The notes beneath the pieces are model-generated. The model worked only from the letters and a program-made list of their open reading frames with translations, ran no database searches and had not been told where the DNA came from. From JANQQC01 sp965262255 (lineage in GTDB: Bacteria > Pseudomonadota > Alphaproteobacteria > Caulobacterales > Hyphomonadaceae), in contig OZ253505.1 of NCBI GenBank assembly GCA_965262255.1, positions 2,728,001 through 2,792,000 on the forward strand: 64,000 nucleotides of DNA, written 5' to 3'. The translations under genes and the position numbers were made by a program. This document shows positions 49,615 through 58,624 of the stretch, piece by piece (within the stretch, counting starts at the first letter, position 1; every line of letters starts with the position of its first letter).

Positions 49615-50682
49615 ATGATTACTTCAGGTGTTTATTATCCGACACACAGACTAAATTCAGCGCAGATTGAGCTGATTGGTAGTTTGCATGGAGCGGCCCG
49701 CGAACAGTTTAAAAGATCTGTTGAGGGAATAGCCGCCCTTCCGTTAGTGTTGGCAGTTCTTCTAGCCGCTTTAGCAGTTGAATTCAATCTACTGCTTCAT
49801 ACCATGAAGATTCTCTTGGATCCAGGTACGGGTGAAGCTCCGTCTCAACCAATTATGTTTCTCGCACTTAGTTCGTTCATTGCGATCATAGCGTTACATA
49901 TTTTAACTCGGCAAGTTGGTGGAGAGAGGCTAGATCGGGCGATGATGAGTTTCGGAGTTGTTGCTCTTATCCTCTTTCTTCTTGGGTTCGGTTTAATCTT
50001 ATCAATGACTAACTTTGATATTGCCTCAAGATGGTTGCTACAGCCGCCTTCTTCAGCGAGTCAAATTGATGCGGTATTAGGAAATCCTAATGCAGATGGC
50101 GGCGAAACCAGTTTGGCAATTGCGATGAGAAACGGATTCGGTGAATATGGAAATCTTACGGCATTGATATTAGTGTCACTCGGGTTAGGGGGCGTATTCT
50201 TCCTGTCAGTAATTGTTAGTCATTTTCTTATTGGGAAGTTTCTCAAGCTTACAGGCAACTTTTTGCATGCCAAGAACAAAATTGATGAGTCATTTCGATT
50301 AAAGACGGCAATTCTTGAGGCCGATGAACGGTTGGGCAAACTTGCTCAGATTTTGGAAGATTTTGACAATATCACGCCGGATAGGGCTGTCGGAGATGCT
50401 GCCAACAAACTAATGAGGACAGCAACTGCCGCACTTAGTCATTCGAGAAAAATCTTACAGGCGGCGAAACTCAATCGACCTGACAATCATGAAAATCCAT
50501 TGAGTGGTCTGGGGTCAAAGATTCTAGGCATTCCTAATGAATCTGGAACGATCAATATTCCAGTTCTCGAAGATCAGATCAATAAGATTGACGCTGCCAT
50601 CGGTGAGGATGTCATTCACGAGATCGCAGAAGAGGAAGCAAGACGCGAACTTGAATCGAATACTGTCAATCAGGGGGAATAA
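49615..50682 (+). CDS. Multi-span membrane protein of the VWA operon, unknown
   Basis: 355 aa from the ATG at 49615 (GGGGGA 5 nt upstream), preferred over the TTG at 49603. Four likely membrane segments (ALPLVLAVLLAALAVEFNLLL, IMFLALSSFIAIIALHIL, FGVVALILFLLGFGLIL, TALILVSLGLGGVFFLSVIV) in the first 215 residues. A cytoplasmic or periplasmic helical C-terminal half follows, ending IHEIAEEEARRELE. No family recognised. Its placement suggests a membrane platform for the VWA lipoprotein encoded 2 nt downstream. Confidence 0.65.
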   Translation: MITSGVYYPTHRLNSAQIELIGSLHGAAREQFKRSVEGIAALPLVLAVLLAALAVEFNLLLHTMKILLDPGTGEAPSQPIMFLALSSFIAIIALHILTRQVGGERLDRAMMSFGVVALILFLLGFGLILSMTNFDIASRWLLQPPSSASQIDAVLGNPNADGGETSLAIAMRNGFGEYGNLTALILVSLGLGGVFFLSVIVSHFLIGKFLKLTGNFLHAKNKIDESFRLKTAILEADERLGKLAQILEDFDNITPDRAVGDAANKLMRTATAALSHSRKILQAAKLNRPDNHENPLSGLGSKILGIPNESGTINIPVLEDQINKIDAAIGEDVIHEIAEEEARRELESNTVNQGE

Positions 50683-50684
50683 CT

Positions 50685-51392
50685 GTGCGAAAAATAATTG
50701 TATCACTGTTGGGTTCCATATTAGGACTCATAACAATCGCTTGCCTAGTTGGGTGCGGTTCGGGAGAAAGTACATCAAAATTTGATAACCGAAGGCACTT
50801 ACTGATCGGAATTGACATCTCTGGTTCCAATAAATTGATTGAAGATCAGAAGATTGCCAACAAGGCGGCTGAGAAAATAAAAAATTCAGTAAGTTTGTTC
50901 AGTCTTGGCGACACGGTCTATATTCGGACATTTGGATCCTACGGAATGAGCAATAATCTTCGCTCGGACTATAAGGTCGATCGAAAAGAGCCGCCTAAGA
51001 AAATAGCGGAGAACCTTGAACGGTTTGTAAAGAATCTTCCTCAGGTAGTAGCAGAAGGCCGTTGGCCGGCAGGGGGGACAACACATTTGGTGGCTTTTCT
51101 AGAGGACGAGTCGGAACTGTTAGACTGTCAGAATCCAAATACTGAAATCTGGTTGTTCTCGGACGGAATAGAAGCTTCGCCTGGAGTGAGTCCCCGAGCT
51201 CTAGAACTAGGAAACATTCAACTCCCGAAAGCGCGAACCCGCAGTTTAAGAGGGTGTACTGTTACGATTTTTGGCATCGGCCAGACACATGACAAACCTC
51301 CTTCACGTGACAAAACACGAAATTTGATTGAGGCGTGGCAAACTTGGTCTAACGACGCGGGTGTTGAGTTTAAGGGATACCCTTCCTACTAA
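50685..51392 (+). CDS. VWA-domain lipoprotein
   Basis: 235 aa, GTG start 2 nt after the membrane gene. Signal with lipobox LVGC (Cys24). A von Willebrand A fold spans about residues 38-220 with a complete metal site: DISGS (Asp44, Ser46, Ser48), a Thr in GGTTHLVAF, and Asp in WLFSDGIEA. VWA domains bind protein partners through this Mg2+ site. The lipoprotein is likely periplasmic. With the two upstream genes it forms a compact three-gene unit not known to me as a named system. Confidence 0.75.
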   Translation: MRKIIVSLLGSILGLITIACLVGCGSGESTSKFDNRRHLLIGIDISGSNKLIEDQKIANKAAEKIKNSVSLFSLGDTVYIRTFGSYGMSNNLRSDYKVDRKEPPKKIAENLERFVKNLPQVVAEGRWPAGGTTHLVAFLEDESELLDCQNPNTEIWLFSDGIEASPGVSPRALELGNIQLPKARTRSLRGCTVTIFGIGQTHDKPPSRDKTRNLIEAWQTWSNDAGVEFKGYPSY

Positions 51393-52207
51393 ATTTTTGA
51401 AACTGTATATTTTTGGATTAGTTCCTTCAGACATTGGAGTAATCCGAAGATAGTTTGCTTAGTTCGTGATAGAGGTTACCTTGATAATCGTAGCAATCAC
51501 AAAGTTTGCTATGGCATATTGTCAATACCCAATCCTACAATCGCAGACAGTTGAACTCGTCTTGGTGCTGAAGTTACTTTGACATTCCAAGCAGCGGATT
51601 GCTGACTTCTCCAATTTAGCTCTTTCGAACTCCGTTTGACCGTCACACCGTGAGCATTCATCTCTATTTTCGCTAAGGCATTTGATTAACCGCTTATTCC
51701 ATAGTTCGTTGTCCGATAATACTCGGATGATTTCTAGTTTACTACGATGTCGTACTGTTACATATTCACTCCGTAGTTATGGGAGCATAGAGCATTAATC
51801 TGTACTATCTGCGAGTGAACTCTTCTCCGTTGCTATGAGAAACATAGAATTCCAGAAATTTCGTTAGGTTTGTATCTGAAAACAATATAAGCTTATAACC
51901 TGACAATATACTAAAAAAATAAAGTTATAGACTGATAAAAAAAAGGTTATACAGCGCTTCCCGCTAAGGGATTCATCCAACAAAAATAACGGGATAGGAA
52001 CCAGATGAAAAGCGAACTGAAAAGAGTACGTAGGTACTGTAAGATTAAGTCTGGAAATTCAAATTTGGGGCAATGAAGTACAAATTGCTCTCGGTTAAGC
52101 GAAGCACATGGCGTCCGTATTTACCATGGCCAATCGTTTCGAAAAGAATCTGGAGTCGAGACACGTGTGGAACGATAGTTATCAACGGCAAATCCGGTAT
52201 GTTCACT
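51393..52207. other. 815-bp gene-free interval
   Basis: AT-rich, especially 51880-51960, which has runs of A and repeated GTTATA. Convergent gene ends flank it (VWA operon and exonuclease). I see no open frame with coding character and no T-tailed terminator. The 52073-52423 plus-strand frame is antisense to the exonuclease. Confidence 0.5.
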
Positions 52208-53125
52208 CTATGTTCGACGAGAATAACGTTTCTTTGCCGTAATAGTATGAACAGGTATTCGTTTGTTGAAGCCGTATACTTCCTCCATAAGAAAGTCCAT
52301 TTCCTCTTCATAGTCTCGCTCGGGGACCTCTATATAGTAAGATTTCGGATTGCCTTTAAGTCCAGAACTCCAACGGTATCCCCTGCGTTTGACAGCGTCT
52401 TTCTTTTCAAATGGTATATCTAAGGCCCAAATTACTTTTGTGTTCTGGCGAGCATTCTCTAAAAGCACTTCAAAACAATTTCGTCCACTTTTTGGTAACT
52501 TTCGTTTAAGTATTTCTATTCCGGCAAAACAATCGTTCTCGGCCCGGTGACCGTCATAGAAAAACCCATATTCGTTACCGATGTAATCGAGTTTCGCTCC
52601 ACGAAGGCCTTCTCGTTTCCAAGGTATATCGTTATAAGAACATGCCCAATTAATTTTTTTAAACTTCTCCGAAAGTTCCTCCAAAAAGCGCCTGTCAAAT
52701 GCTGCGTTATGAGCGATCACGACACTCACTTCGTCCACAATTCGCTCTACTTCGTACATGTCAATCTTATGACCCGCTACCATCTCATCAGTGATTCCGG
52801 TTATTTCAGTGATTTTGTTCGGAATCGAAGCCTTAGGTTGATGAAACGATTTGTAGGCATGCGTAATGCCAACGATTTCACCGGACCATTTGTATTTGAA
52901 CTGCACCATAGCAAGCTCAATAATCTCGTCTCGCCAATGTTCTGTCCCAGTCGTCTCGCAATCAACGTAAACGCCAAAGAACTCACCTTCTTCTAAGTCC
53001 GAATCAGCGATTGTAGGCGGCGGTAACTTACGCAGGACACGGTATTTGTCGCTCGCTTCAAGCTGAAGGGCTAAGCTTTCAAAATCAACCTGATTTTGTT
53101 CTTGGTCTTTTTGTGTAGTTGCCAT
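52208..53125 (-). CDS. DEDDh 3'-5' exonuclease (DnaQ/epsilon-like)
   Basis: 305 aa. The exonuclease domain is about residues 45-215: Exo I VDCETTG (Asp52, Glu54), Exo II IAHNAAFDRRFL and Exo III HRAENDCFAGIEIL. These bind two metal ions and remove nucleotides from 3' ends. A C-terminal region (FEKKDAVKRRGYRWSSGLKGNPKSYYIEV) is the appendage found in a family of standalone proteobacterial exonucleases distinct from polymerase III epsilon. It is last in an asd-rarD-exonuclease run on the minus strand, 11 nt after rarD. Confidence 0.82.
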   Translation of the reverse strand: MATTQKDQEQNQVDFESLALQLEASDKYRVLRKLPPPTIADSDLEEGEFFGVYVDCETTGTEHWRDEIIELAMVQFKYKWSGEIVGITHAYKSFHQPKASIPNKITEITGITDEMVAGHKIDMYEVERIVDEVSVVIAHNAAFDRRFLEELSEKFKKINWACSYNDIPWKREGLRGAKLDYIGNEYGFFYDGHRAENDCFAGIEILKRKLPKSGRNCFEVLLENARQNTKVIWALDIPFEKKDAVKRRGYRWSSGLKGNPKSYYIEVPERDYEEEMDFLMEEVYGFNKRIPVHTITAKKRYSRRT

Positions 53126-53136
53126 AACAAATCTAC

Positions 53137-54060
53137 CTATCGTGTTGCAGTTCCAGTTGATACCGTCTCTTTTGCCAGTTTATTGGATTCTCTTTCGGCA
53201 ATCAAACTATCGACGGAAAAAATTACTAATGCTGACCATATGAGTATAAACGCCAATAAATGCAATTGCTCAAAATTTTCTCTAAAAATTAACACAGCTA
53301 TCAAGAATTGAATAGTCGGGCCAAGAAATTGTAGCATACCTATAGTTGACAGTTTAAGCCGCTTTGCAGAAATAGCAAACATAATTAATGGAAATGCAGT
53401 CCAAGGGCCAGACAGCATAAGAAGCGGTATATCTATCCCACCCTCGCCAACTAAACGGCCATTGGGTTGTCCTAGAAACCACCAAAACCAAACGAGCGCC
53501 AATGGAATCAGAACAGCCGCCTCAACCGCGAATCCCACGCGTCCATCAATCATAATTTGCTTTCGAATGACAGAATAGGCTGAAAACGAAAAACATAATA
53601 TTATTGCAATCCACGGAATACTACCGTATGCAAACGCAACCACGATTACACCTAATGTCGCAGACGCGAACGCCGCCCATTGTCCAAATCTAAGCCGATC
53701 AGAAAAGAACAACGCACCAATGACAACATTCAGTAACGGGTTCGTGTAGTAACCGATACTCGTTTCCATCACCCTATGCTGTTCAACTGACCAAATATAG
53801 GTCAGCCAGTTGAGTCCTATCAGAAATGCCGAAATCGTTAACCAAATGAACTTTTTCAACGTCAGAACTTTAACAATATCGCTCCATCGGTGAGCGACGA
53901 ACAGAAGAACAATGCCAGTGATAAAACTCCAAACGATTCGATGAGCGAGCATTTCGTCGGGGGGAATATGATCAAGTGCTCGAAAGTATAAAGGAAGAAA
54001 CCCCCAAGCCGTATAAGCACTTAGGGAAGCTAATAGACCAACGCGAACGGGACCAGTCAT
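53137..54060 (-). CDS. rarD: RarD-type EamA transporter
   Basis: 307 aa with about ten membrane helices and two EamA halves. The opening LLASLSAYTAWGFLPLYFRALDHIPPDEMLAHRIVWS is characteristic of RarD (chloramphenicol-sensitive protein family), and IGYYTNPLLNVVIGALFF and GMLQFLGPTIQFLIAVLIFRE are also typical. Substrate unknown; these are drug/metabolite exporters. Located between asd and an exonuclease on the same strand. Confidence 0.85.
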   Translation of the reverse strand: MTGPVRVGLLASLSAYTAWGFLPLYFRALDHIPPDEMLAHRIVWSFITGIVLLFVAHRWSDIVKVLTLKKFIWLTISAFLIGLNWLTYIWSVEQHRVMETSIGYYTNPLLNVVIGALFFSDRLRFGQWAAFASATLGVIVVAFAYGSIPWIAIILCFSFSAYSVIRKQIMIDGRVGFAVEAAVLIPLALVWFWWFLGQPNGRLVGEGGIDIPLLMLSGPWTAFPLIMFAISAKRLKLSTIGMLQFLGPTIQFLIAVLIFRENFEQLHLLAFILIWSALVIFSVDSLIAERESNKLAKETVSTGTATR

Positions 54061-54114
54061 AATCGTCCTTACGTGATTCTGTACAATCAGACTCTTACTG
54101 CTACTTAGAGCAGT

Positions 54115-55158
54115 TCAGCTTTTCGCTATCAAATGAGAGTTCGGAGTACAGATTCCTTGATTGACCAGTTCTTCAGCGATTTGTACCGCATTAAGAGCCG
54201 CGCCTTTTCGCAAATTGTCCGACACTATCCACATCGCGAGGCCGTTCTCAACAGTTTTGTCTTTCCGAATACGCGAAACATAGGTAGCCCACTCACCAGC
54301 ACACTCAACAGGAGTCATATAAATCTCTCGCGACGGATCATCTGTTACCAGCAAGCCCGGACTTTGCCTTAAAATTTCTCTTGCGCCGTCCGGAGAGATC
54401 GGATTATGAAACTCTATATGAACAGCCTCTGAATGTCCAACAAATACCGGAACGCGGACGCTAGTAGCACTTACCAAAATTTTACGGTCAAGAATCTTAT
54501 GGGTCTCGTCAACGATTTTTTGCTCCTCCGTCGTGTATCCATTTTTGAGAAAATCTCCACCATGAGGGATGACGTTGAACGCAATCCTCTTTGGGTAAAC
54601 GGTCGGTTTGACTGAGTCGTTGACGAAAATCGCTCGCGTTTGATCCCATAACTCGTCCATGGCTTCCTTTCCTGTCCCCGATACGGATTGGTATGTATCG
54701 ACAATGACACGCCTAATCTTTGCAGCATCATGGAGAGGCTTGAGGGCAACCAAAAGTTGGGCAGTGGAACAGTTCGGATTTGCGATAATATATTTGTTTT
54801 TGTAGTTCTTAATAGTATCTCCGTTAACTTCGGGGATCACTAAAGGAACCTTTGTATCCATTCTCCATGCAGAAGAGTTATCAATTGTGATAGCGCCGGC
54901 TTGCGCAATTTTAGGAGCCCAAACTTTCGAAATGTGTCCTCCTGCAGACATCAGAACTATATCTACCGTCGCAAAATCGAAATCATCCAGTACCTGACAT
55001 TGCAGGATTCGATCGCCGTAACTAACTTCACGCCCTATTGAACTGCGAGACGCGATAGCGTGAACTGCGTCCGCTGGAAACTCTCTTTCGTCTAGAATCG
55101 AAAGAAGTTCTCGCCCCACATTGCCCGTGGCACCTACAATTGCAATCCGAGTTCCCAT
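54115..55158 (-). CDS. asd: Aspartate-semialdehyde dehydrogenase
   Basis: 347 aa. It converts aspartyl phosphate to aspartate semialdehyde with NADPH, the branch point to lysine/diaminopimelate, methionine and threonine. NADP-binding GATGNVGRELL (9-19), the active-site Cys130 in NPNCSTAQL, the substrate site around VSGTGKEAM, and RVPVFVGHSEAVHIEF are all in place. Cytoplasmic. Intact and of usual length. Probably first gene of the run with rarD. Confidence 0.95.
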   Translation of the reverse strand: MGTRIAIVGATGNVGRELLSILDEREFPADAVHAIASRSSIGREVSYGDRILQCQVLDDFDFATVDIVLMSAGGHISKVWAPKIAQAGAITIDNSSAWRMDTKVPLVIPEVNGDTIKNYKNKYIIANPNCSTAQLLVALKPLHDAAKIRRVIVDTYQSVSGTGKEAMDELWDQTRAIFVNDSVKPTVYPKRIAFNVIPHGGDFLKNGYTTEEQKIVDETHKILDRKILVSATSVRVPVFVGHSEAVHIEFHNPISPDGAREILRQSPGLLVTDDPSREIYMTPVECAGEWATYVSRIRKDKTVENGLAMWIVSDNLRKGAALNAVQIAEELVNQGICTPNSHLIAKS

Positions 55159-55271
55159 TCACTTTTTCTCCTAGCACAAGGGGGCAAGTAACCTAAGTTA
55201 CTCCGCGATTCGAAAGGATGTTGTTTATTTGGACAAGCATATAAAGTTATTTTCGTTGCCCATGACCGACG

Positions 55272-55664
55272 TTATTTGGGAAAATCTTCCGGTAGGATAG
55301 GGATTTGCAGCTGATGTTCATCTTGCCACTGGCCAACATTCTTATAGATGAGTCCTATGAACTCTTCTTGTATATAAATTTGTGCATGTTCGTCTTCTTC
55401 TCCTTGAAATCGAATTCGTGGATTAAGAGCGGCGCACAAGTAACTTTCAAGACTCTGTGAATCTGGATATTTTTCCGCCGAAATCTTCATTTCGAATTGA
55501 TATTCCACTTCTCCCTCGTCTTCGATTCGCTCCACGTTCCCAACTATGCTTTCGTCAAGATAGACGGTAGCACTATCCTCCTCCTCGCTTTCTGATACAA
55601 AAAGTCTTGTACATAACTTAGTACTCAAATAGCCATGAATCCCATCGAGCTCTTTATCATTCAT
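55272..55664 (-). CDS. Tandem DUF3126-like protein
   Basis: 130 aa from the ATG at 55664, whose following residues (MNDKELDGIHGYL) resemble the start of DUF3126 proteins; an in-frame upstream start exists at 55703. Two copies of the DUF3126 fold are visible: LCTRLFVSESEEEDSATVYL then ESIVGNVERI, and LNPRIRFQGEEDEHAQIYI then EEFIGLIYKN. DUF3126 proteins in alphaproteobacteria are normally one unit of about 70 aa. Function unknown. Very acidic. Next to lysK on the same strand. Confidence 0.7.
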   Translation of the reverse strand: MNDKELDGIHGYLSTKLCTRLFVSESEEEDSATVYLDESIVGNVERIEDEGEVEYQFEMKISAEKYPDSQSLESYLCAALNPRIRFQGEEDEHAQIYIQEEFIGLIYKNVGQWQDEHQLQIPILPEDFPK

Positions 55665-55764
55665 TGGTTTAGATCCTGATACCTCGGGACAAGATAGTAA
55701 CAAAATTTCTGGCGCGAAATAATCCTTTTCCCCGGCAGATAAATATGTTGTCTAAATTGGGGCT

Positions 55765-57381
55765 TTACTTCGATTTTTCAATTACTACCGAGTCTAATTC
55801 TTGTCGTGCTAATGCTTGTTCAATCAATTCCGCGGTTTCCTCCTGTCCATACAGAGCGATGAAGGAACCGAATCTGGGGCCTTGAGATTGACCAAACAAT
55901 ACCTCGTACAAAGCTTGAAACCAACTTCGCAAGGGTTCAAAATTATGAGACTTTCCGACCTCATAGACTATCGACTGTAATCCTTCGGCAGATGTATGAA
56001 CAGTCTCTTGGCGAATTTTCGATGCTAGATCCTGCATAGCTATTCGTTCTGTGTCATTCGGTAACCGATATTGTTTTTTTGGTTTAATGCGATCTGTATA
56101 GTATTGGATGGCATAGCCTACTAACTCATTGAGCAGTGGGTGGGTTTCTGGATCGGTTTTTGGAGCATACCTAGTTATAAAGCCCCACAAAGTCTTTTTA
56201 TCTTCAGCATTTGAAGCTGAAACCAACTTAACGAGAAGGGAAAATGAAACTGGAGAAGTGTCCGTAGGAGGATCTCCTGCATGCACGTGCCAAACGGGAT
56301 TTTCAAGCTGGCGAGCGGTGTCTTCTTCCGGAAAAACTTCCAAATGCCGAAGATACTCGTCTACGGTCTTTGGGATGATGTCAAAGTACAGTTTTTTGGC
56401 TACTCTTGGTTTTTGAAACTGATACAAAGACAAGGAGGTTGGTGGAGCATACTTCAGCCATTCTTCTACTGCTATACCATTGCCAACTGACTTTGATATC
56501 TTCTCTCCGTTCTGGTCAAGGAACAGTTCGTAGACATATTGAACAGGAGGTTCTTTTCCAAGGATTCTGCAAATTTTTGAATAAATTTTTGCGTTGTCTT
56601 GATGATCTTTTCCGAACATCTCAAAATCAACACCGAGAGCGGCCCAACGCATTCCAAAGTCAGGTTTCCACTGTAGTTTAGTTCGTCCTCCCGTTACAGG
56701 CGTTGTTACGTCCGTCCCATCTTCATCTTCGAAAGTTACCGTTCCGTTTTTTGGGTCGGTTGATTTCATTGGAACGTACAAAACGTTTCCAGTGGTTGGC
56801 GAGATTGGAAGGAATGGAGAATAGGTTTTCTGACGCTCAGTTCCGAGAGTGGGTTTCATCACAGCCATGATTTCATCGAATTTTTCTAAAGCGCGAAGCA
56901 AAGTTTCGTCATACCGCCCTGTTCGATATAGCTCCGTGGCGGAGTAGAATTCGTAATCAAAGTTGAAGTCGTCTAAGAATTTTTTTAGACGATCATTCAT
57001 ATGCGCGCTGTAATTTTCGTGCGTACCGAAAGGATCTGGAACATCGGATAGCGGTTTTTGGAGAAACGGTTCTAGTTTGGCCGGATCAGGAACGGTCGAT
57101 GGTACTTTTCGCATTCCGTCTAAATCGTCCGAAACACATATCAGACGAGTTTCGTATTTGTTATCCGTAAGGGCTTCGAAAGCCTGCCGAACCATAGTGG
57201 TGCGAACAACTTCGCCGAATGTTCCAATATGCGGAAAACCAGAAGGCCCGTAGCCTGTTTCGAAAACGACCGGGGTATCCGTCGATCGTTCGCTTTGTCT
57301 TTCTATTCGCTTCAGTAAGGCACGGGCAAGTTCAAAAGGCCATGCTTTTGCTGATTGGGCGAGTATCGCTGTATCGGACAT
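55765..57381 (-). CDS. lysK: Lysyl-tRNA synthetase, class I
   Basis: 538 aa. It charges tRNA-Lys. The class I signatures are HIGTF near residue 51 (PSGFPHIGTFGEVVR) and KISKS near residue 297 (NGEKISKSVGNG), with GKDHQDNAKIYSKICRILG between. Most bacteria use the class II enzyme; the class I form occurs in alphaproteobacteria, spirochaetes and archaea, which supports the placement of this genome. The start lies 14 nt after the stop of an acyl-CoA dehydrogenase gene. Confidence 0.95.
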   Translation of the reverse strand: MSDTAILAQSAKAWPFELARALLKRIERQSERSTDTPVVFETGYGPSGFPHIGTFGEVVRTTMVRQAFEALTDNKYETRLICVSDDLDGMRKVPSTVPDPAKLEPFLQKPLSDVPDPFGTHENYSAHMNDRLKKFLDDFNFDYEFYSATELYRTGRYDETLLRALEKFDEIMAVMKPTLGTERQKTYSPFLPISPTTGNVLYVPMKSTDPKNGTVTFEDEDGTDVTTPVTGGRTKLQWKPDFGMRWAALGVDFEMFGKDHQDNAKIYSKICRILGKEPPVQYVYELFLDQNGEKISKSVGNGIAVEEWLKYAPPTSLSLYQFQKPRVAKKLYFDIIPKTVDEYLRHLEVFPEEDTARQLENPVWHVHAGDPPTDTSPVSFSLLVKLVSASNAEDKKTLWGFITRYAPKTDPETHPLLNELVGYAIQYYTDRIKPKKQYRLPNDTERIAMQDLASKIRQETVHTSAEGLQSIVYEVGKSHNFEPLRSWFQALYEVLFGQSQGPRFGSFIALYGQEETAELIEQALARQELDSVVIEKSK

Positions 57382-57395
57382 CTCAAATCTTTAAC

Positions 57396-58535
57396 TTAGA
57401 ATTCGTTTAATGTTGCAAATCGATCTCGATGGAAACTAGCGCCACCATAAAGGGCTTCCTGCACTCTAGCGCGTTTTAAATAGAACCCGACATCGTGTTC
57501 ATCGGTCATTCCAATTCCGCCATGCATTTGTACCGCCTCGTTAGATACAAGATTTAGCGTTTCAGACGCTCGAGCTTTAGCTAGACTCGCGTAAAGAGCA
57601 ATGTTTCCTTTTTTGCTGGTATCCACACAAGATAAGGCCATTGCAATGCAAGACCGTGTGAGTTCGATCTCTGTAAACATTTTTGCCGCTCTATGCTGTA
57701 GAGACTGGAAGGAGCCAATCAATTGACCGAATTGTTTTCGTGTATTCAGATATTCTAAAGTCATATCGAAGGCTGCTTGCATAGAACCGAGCATTTCTGC
57801 CGAAAGGCCAATTCGCGCCCTGTCTAACACCTGAGTGATTAGTTCACTAGCATGATCTAACTCTCCGAGAATATCGTCTGAATTTAATTTAACCTCTTTG
57901 AAAGTTATTTGGGCAGCCCCATGGCTGTCAACCGTGTTTAATGGTTCGATGGTGACACCGTCAGCATCACTTGGAACGAGCAGTAGGGTCAATCCTTTCT
58001 GAGAACTTTGTGTGCGAGAGGAACGCGCAACTACGATCAACATGTCGGCTAAATGTCCGTCTGGAACGAAGTACTTTTTTCCGGTGAGGACATATCTCTT
58101 ATCTTCTTTAACAACTCGCGTATTGACCGTGAATGGAACATGATGCCCTGATTCATCGATTGCTAATGCGAACGTCGACTCTCCAGAGGCTATTCGTGGC
58201 AGCCATTTTAGTTTTTGTTCGATGCTACCGCCCAATTGAAATGCACTTACCGCAGTCAGTGCGGTTTGCAACAGTGGAGTAGGGGCAAGCGTACGACCTT
58301 GTGCTTCTAATATTTGACCTAACCCAACCATTCCGAAATGATCGCCGTCTTGTTCATCGGGAATAATGACTCCAAAGAATCCTAGTTCAGCAAGCTTTTC
58401 GCGAACTTCTTTGTCGTATTCATTCAGTTTTTTATCGCGTAAGTGACGGAGCTTGGTTACGGGTAGTTCGTCGTTAAAAAATGACTGAGCCGTTTCGCGC
58501 AACAGTTTCTGATCTTCCGATAGTACAAAACTCAT
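57396..58535 (-). CDS. Acyl-CoA dehydrogenase (second of a pair)
   Basis: 379 aa. N-terminal helical domain (SEDQKLLRETAQSFFNDEL), middle beta domain with FAD-contacting residues near TFALAIDESGHHVPF, and a C-terminal helical domain with NTRKQFGQLIGSFQSLQHRAA and EAVQMHGGIGMTDEHDVGFYLKRA. It introduces a trans-2,3 double bond in acyl-CoA, passing electrons to ETF. The paired gene upstream differs in sequence, a pattern seen for heteromeric acyl-CoA dehydrogenases acting on bulky CoA esters; that the two form one enzyme is inferred. Confidence 0.88.
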   Translation of the reverse strand: MSFVLSEDQKLLRETAQSFFNDELPVTKLRHLRDKKLNEYDKEVREKLAELGFFGVIIPDEQDGDHFGMVGLGQILEAQGRTLAPTPLLQTALTAVSAFQLGGSIEQKLKWLPRIASGESTFALAIDESGHHVPFTVNTRVVKEDKRYVLTGKKYFVPDGHLADMLIVVARSSRTQSSQKGLTLLLVPSDADGVTIEPLNTVDSHGAAQITFKEVKLNSDDILGELDHASELITQVLDRARIGLSAEMLGSMQAAFDMTLEYLNTRKQFGQLIGSFQSLQHRAAKMFTEIELTRSCIAMALSCVDTSKKGNIALYASLAKARASETLNLVSNEAVQMHGGIGMTDEHDVGFYLKRARVQEALYGGASFHRDRFATLNEF

Positions 58536-58624
58536 GATTGTCTCTCATTCCAAAAGCTATTATTTAGGATCTTCCCTAAAATAGGTGATTAAAGATTTGC
58601 TTCGTCGCCAACGATGCGTTGCGA

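Noticed and set aside
52073..52996. Plus-strand frames of 116 and 149 codons
   Set aside because: They lie antisense to the conserved exonuclease domain; the minus strand carries the DEDD motifs.
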